A stretch of DNA of 64,000 nt from Anaerolineae bacterium (lineage in GTDB: Bacteria; Chloroflexota; Anaerolineae; SpSt-600): contig JANXAG010000005.1 in NCBI GenBank assembly GCA_025062375.1, forward strand, positions 1 through 64,000. The letters are read 5' to 3'. Position 1 is the stretch's first letter. The number at the start of each line of letters is the position of its first letter. A program made the translations under genes and the position numbers. The notes under the pieces were generated by a model, which was given only the letters and a program-made list of their open reading frames with translations, searched no databases and was not told where the DNA came from. Shown in pieces: positions 61,627 to 64,000 of the stretch.

Positions 61627-63177
61627 ATGTATGTGGGAGATTACCTCGGCCGAAGAGCTATTTACAGCCCGGATAAGGTGGCTATAATTGATGCCGGAAA
61701 ACAACCTCCATGGCGCCTCACCTATCGCCAACTTAATGAACGAGCTAATCGCTTCGCTAACTGGCTCCGCAGTTCAGCAGGAATCAAAAAGGGCGATAGG
61801 GTAGCTATTCTGGCCCGGGATGGGGTAGAACACCTGGACTGCTTTTTCGCCTGCTCCAAACTTGGCGCCATTCACACCGCTCTCAACTGGCGTCTCCATT
61901 GGCGAGAACTGGTAGAAATAATCCGCAAAACTACTCCCACCGTTCTTATTTACTCCGGCGACTTCCGGGATAACGTTGCTCAGCTTCAGGCTGCGATTCA
62001 GGGCACAGAATATGCTATACGTTACTACCTCCATATAGAAGGTGAAGGTATAGAGGGAAGCTTGCATTTTGAAACCACACTCCAGAGCAGCCCTGCGCAG
62101 CCTGTTACCTGCGAAACCGTGGAAGCTGAGGACATCGTCGCTCTGATCTTCACAGGAGGCACCACGGGCTTTCCTAAAGCCGCTCAAATTTCCCACCGGA
62201 TGATAGCCTGGAACACTCTCAATACCATCATTCATGACCTCACCCACAATGACATTTACCTTAACGTCTTCCCCATGTTCCACACGGGGGGCCTTTTTGT
62301 CTATACCCTGCCACAAATCATCATGGGCGGCACCACCATCCTGATCCGCCAGTTTGATCCGGCTCTTGTGCTCAGGCTGATAGAACAGGAAAAGGTTACC
62401 GTCTTTGCTGCTGTGCCCACGATGTATCAAATGATGGCTCAGGCCCCGAACTGGGAAGAAGCTGACCTTTCCTCCCTCAGGTTCTGCACCAGTGGTGGGG
62501 CTCCTCTGCCTGTGCCGCTGATAGAAAAATACACACGCGAAAAAGGAATCCGCTTTAAACAGGGTTTTGGGATGACAGAATTCGGCCCTGGAGTTTTCGC
62601 TTTAGCTCCCGAAGATGCCATCCGTAAGGCCGGCTCTATTGGGCGCCCGAACTTTTTCGTGGACGTTCGCATCGTTGATGATGAAAACCGTCCCTTAGGC
62701 CCTAACCAAATTGGGGAACTGGTGCTTAAAGGCCCCTCCATATGCTCTGGCTATTTTGGTGACCCCGAAGCCACAGCCAATATGCTGGATGAAGAAGGCT
62801 GGTTCCACACGGGCGACCTCGCCTATTATGATGAGGAGTGGTATTTTTACATCGTAGATCGCAAGAAAGACATGTTCATCTCAGGCGGGGAAAATGTTTA
62901 CCCGGTGGAGATAGAAAAAGTCCTCTACGAACATCCGGCCGTGCACATGTGCGCTGTCATTGGCGTGCCAGACCCCAAATGGGGGGAAGTTGGGTTGGCC
63001 TGCGTTGTCCTGAAGCCCGGAACAACGGCCACCGAGGAAGAGCTCATCGCCTTTCTCAGGGAGCGCCTGGCCAGCTACAAAGTCCCCAAGCGAATAGTGT
63101 TTATGGATAGCCTTCCTATTTCAGCAGCAGGCAAAATCCTTAAGAGAGAACTGCGAAAACAATTTGCTGGAGAATAG
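61627..63177 (+). CDS. AMP-dependent acyl-CoA ligase (second copy)
   Basis: A 516-residue ANL-family acyl-CoA ligase clearly related to the one at 58271. Motifs are FTGGTTGFPKA near residue 180, GFGMTEFGP near 315, HTGDLAYYD near 396, DRKKDMFISGGENVYP near 415, and the Lys in SAAGKILK near the end. The ATG at 61627 follows GGGGGAGAAAATTCC. An upstream extension would run back into the preceding gene. The two ligases in one operon may activate different acids of the same route. Confidence 0.92.
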   Translation: MYVGDYLGRRAIYSPDKVAIIDAGKQPPWRLTYRQLNERANRFANWLRSSAGIKKGDRVAILARDGVEHLDCFFACSKLGAIHTALNWRLHWRELVEIIRKTTPTVLIYSGDFRDNVAQLQAAIQGTEYAIRYYLHIEGEGIEGSLHFETTLQSSPAQPVTCETVEAEDIVALIFTGGTTGFPKAAQISHRMIAWNTLNTIIHDLTHNDIYLNVFPMFHTGGLFVYTLPQIIMGGTTILIRQFDPALVLRLIEQEKVTVFAAVPTMYQMMAQAPNWEEADLSSLRFCTSGGAPLPVPLIEKYTREKGIRFKQGFGMTEFGPGVFALAPEDAIRKAGSIGRPNFFVDVRIVDDENRPLGPNQIGELVLKGPSICSGYFGDPEATANMLDEEGWFHTGDLAYYDEEWYFYIVDRKKDMFISGGENVYPVEIEKVLYEHPAVHMCAVIGVPDPKWGEVGLACVVLKPGTTATEEELIAFLRERLASYKVPKRIVFMDSLPISAAGKILKRELRKQFAGE

Positions 63178-63185
63178 GAGGTAAT

Positions 63186-64000
63186 ATGCCTCACCTGGAA
63201 GGGATTAAATCTCAGATAATTCAAACTTCCCGGCTCAAGATGCACGTTCTTACAGCGGGACCAGATGACGGCACCCCGGTCATTTTTATCCACGGCAATG
63301 GGGCGTCGTCTACATTCTGGGAGGAAACGATGGTTTCTCTCCCGCCTGGCTTCCGAGCTATAGCCCCCGATATGCGCGGATACGGGGAAACAGAACCTGC
63401 GCCAATAGATGCTACTCTCGGTCTGGGGGATATGGTGGAGGACATCCGCTCCCTGGTAGAAGCAATGGGAATTAAGAAGTTCCATATCGTTGGCCACTCC
63501 ATGGGGGGCGGAATCGCCATGAAATATGCCATCGCTTACCCTCAAGACCTTCTATCCATGACCCTAGTGGCAACAATGTCTCCTTACGGCTACAGTGGTA
63601 GCAAGGATGTAGATGGAACCCCATGTTACGACGATGGCGCTCCGGCTGGGGCAGGCAGCGTTAACCCTGAATTCGTCCGGCTCCTCAAGGAAAAAGACCG
63701 CAGCACCGATAACCCTATGTCTCCCCGCAACGTGCTGCGCCAGTTTTACTTTAAACCGCCCTTCATTCCAGCGCGGGAGGAAGAGCTCCTCGAGGCTTTG
63801 CTTTCAATGCGAATAGGTGAGGACTGGTATCCGGGCAATTTTGTCCCCTCCCCTCACTGGCCTGGGGTCGCCCCTGGAAACCGAGGTGTCATAAACGCCA
63901 TTAGCCGAAAATACTTCGACGCAAGCGGTATAGTTGAAATCCAGCCCAAACCTCCGGTGCTCTGGGTCCGAGGTGCCGATGATCTGGTAATTTCCAATAG
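63186..64000 (+). CDS. Alpha/beta-fold hydrolase (second copy), cut by the window edge
   Basis: An open frame of 271 codons running off the window end, so it has no stop here. AGGAGGTAAT precedes the ATG. IFIHGNGASSTFW near residue 33, DMRGYGETEPAP near 67 and the nucleophile elbow VGHSMGGG near 103 mark an alpha/beta hydrolase. LWVRGADDLVIS at the edge would hold the acid residue, and the His must lie beyond. It is longer in the cap region than the hydrolase at 59812, so the substrate probably differs. It is the sixth gene of the acyl-CoA operon. Confidence 0.85.
   Translation, partial: MPHLEGIKSQIIQTSRLKMHVLTAGPDDGTPVIFIHGNGASSTFWEETMVSLPPGFRAIAPDMRGYGETEPAPIDATLGLGDMVEDIRSLVEAMGIKKFHIVGHSMGGGIAMKYAIAYPQDLLSMTLVATMSPYGYSGSKDVDGTPCYDDGAPAGAGSVNPEFVRLLKEKDRSTDNPMSPRNVLRQFYFKPPFIPAREEELLEALLSMRIGEDWYPGNFVPSPHWPGVAPGNRGVINAISRKYFDASGIVEIQPKPPVLWVRGADDLVISN

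Overview
The window reads as a chromosome segment of a Chloroflexota bacterium, probably Anaerolineae-like and possibly thermophilic. This is inferred from the sequence alone. The clues are a large STAND/TPR/BTAD (MalT-SARP type) regulator, a complete Gram-positive-style division and wall cluster, a DnaB/DnaD/DnaI-like primosome operon, an archaeal-type methionine adenosyltransferase, a stand-alone MetE core protein, an archaemetzincin, and many ATGA-overlapped operons. I saw no tRNA, rRNA, CRISPR array, insertion sequence or prophage.

Layout. 176-6292 (minus) is a replication operon: bifunctional nuclease, dnaB, dnaD, a helicase-loader-like protein with two AAA+ modules, and a degenerate DNA-methylase-like protein. 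6418-8384 (plus) holds a DUF362 protein and fmt. 8353-14071 (minus) is a thiamine-precursor operon behind a TPP riboswitch and intrinsic terminator: cytX-like permease, thiW, an MFS transporter, thiM and a double ECF ATPase. 14168-15151 (plus) is an NAD-dependent epimerase. 15146-31769 (minus) is a 16-gene dcw cluster in the order mraZ, rsmH, ftsL, ftsI, murF, mraY, murD, ftsW, murG, a CvpA-like gene, murC, murB, ddl, ftsQ, ftsA, ftsZ. Three 10-bp-spaced AGTGG repeats in front of mraZ look like its own operator.

31973-35277 (plus) carries a site-2 protease, an HD hydrolase, an archaemetzincin and an amidohydrolase. 35453-41861 (plus) is a methionine/SAM operon behind a SAM-I riboswitch and terminator: mtnA, an MBL-fold protein, a core-MetE-like protein, archaeal-type metK, then tsaD and an orphan FAD-binding subunit. 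41893-51314 is mixed: O-antigen-ligase-like protein, folP, a class II aldolase-like protein, an Amt-like channel with a broken twin-His pair, a Mut7-C protein, a half-size TauE, an Lgt-like protein without the usual catalytic residues, and a large GT-C-like membrane protein. 51412-54096 (minus) is an ABC-2 exporter.

54209-64000 (plus) is the most intriguing part. A 1074-residue STAND-TPR-BTAD regulator is followed at once by three GTAAC direct repeats spaced exactly 11 bp, overlapping the -35 region of a promoter for a six-gene acyl-CoA operon. The operon encodes an SDR, an acyl-CoA ligase, an alpha/beta hydrolase, a FabH-like enzyme lacking the catalytic His and Asn, a second ligase, and a second hydrolase cut by the window edge. 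The layout suggests a self-contained, locally regulated acyl-metabolism pathway whose substrate is unknown.
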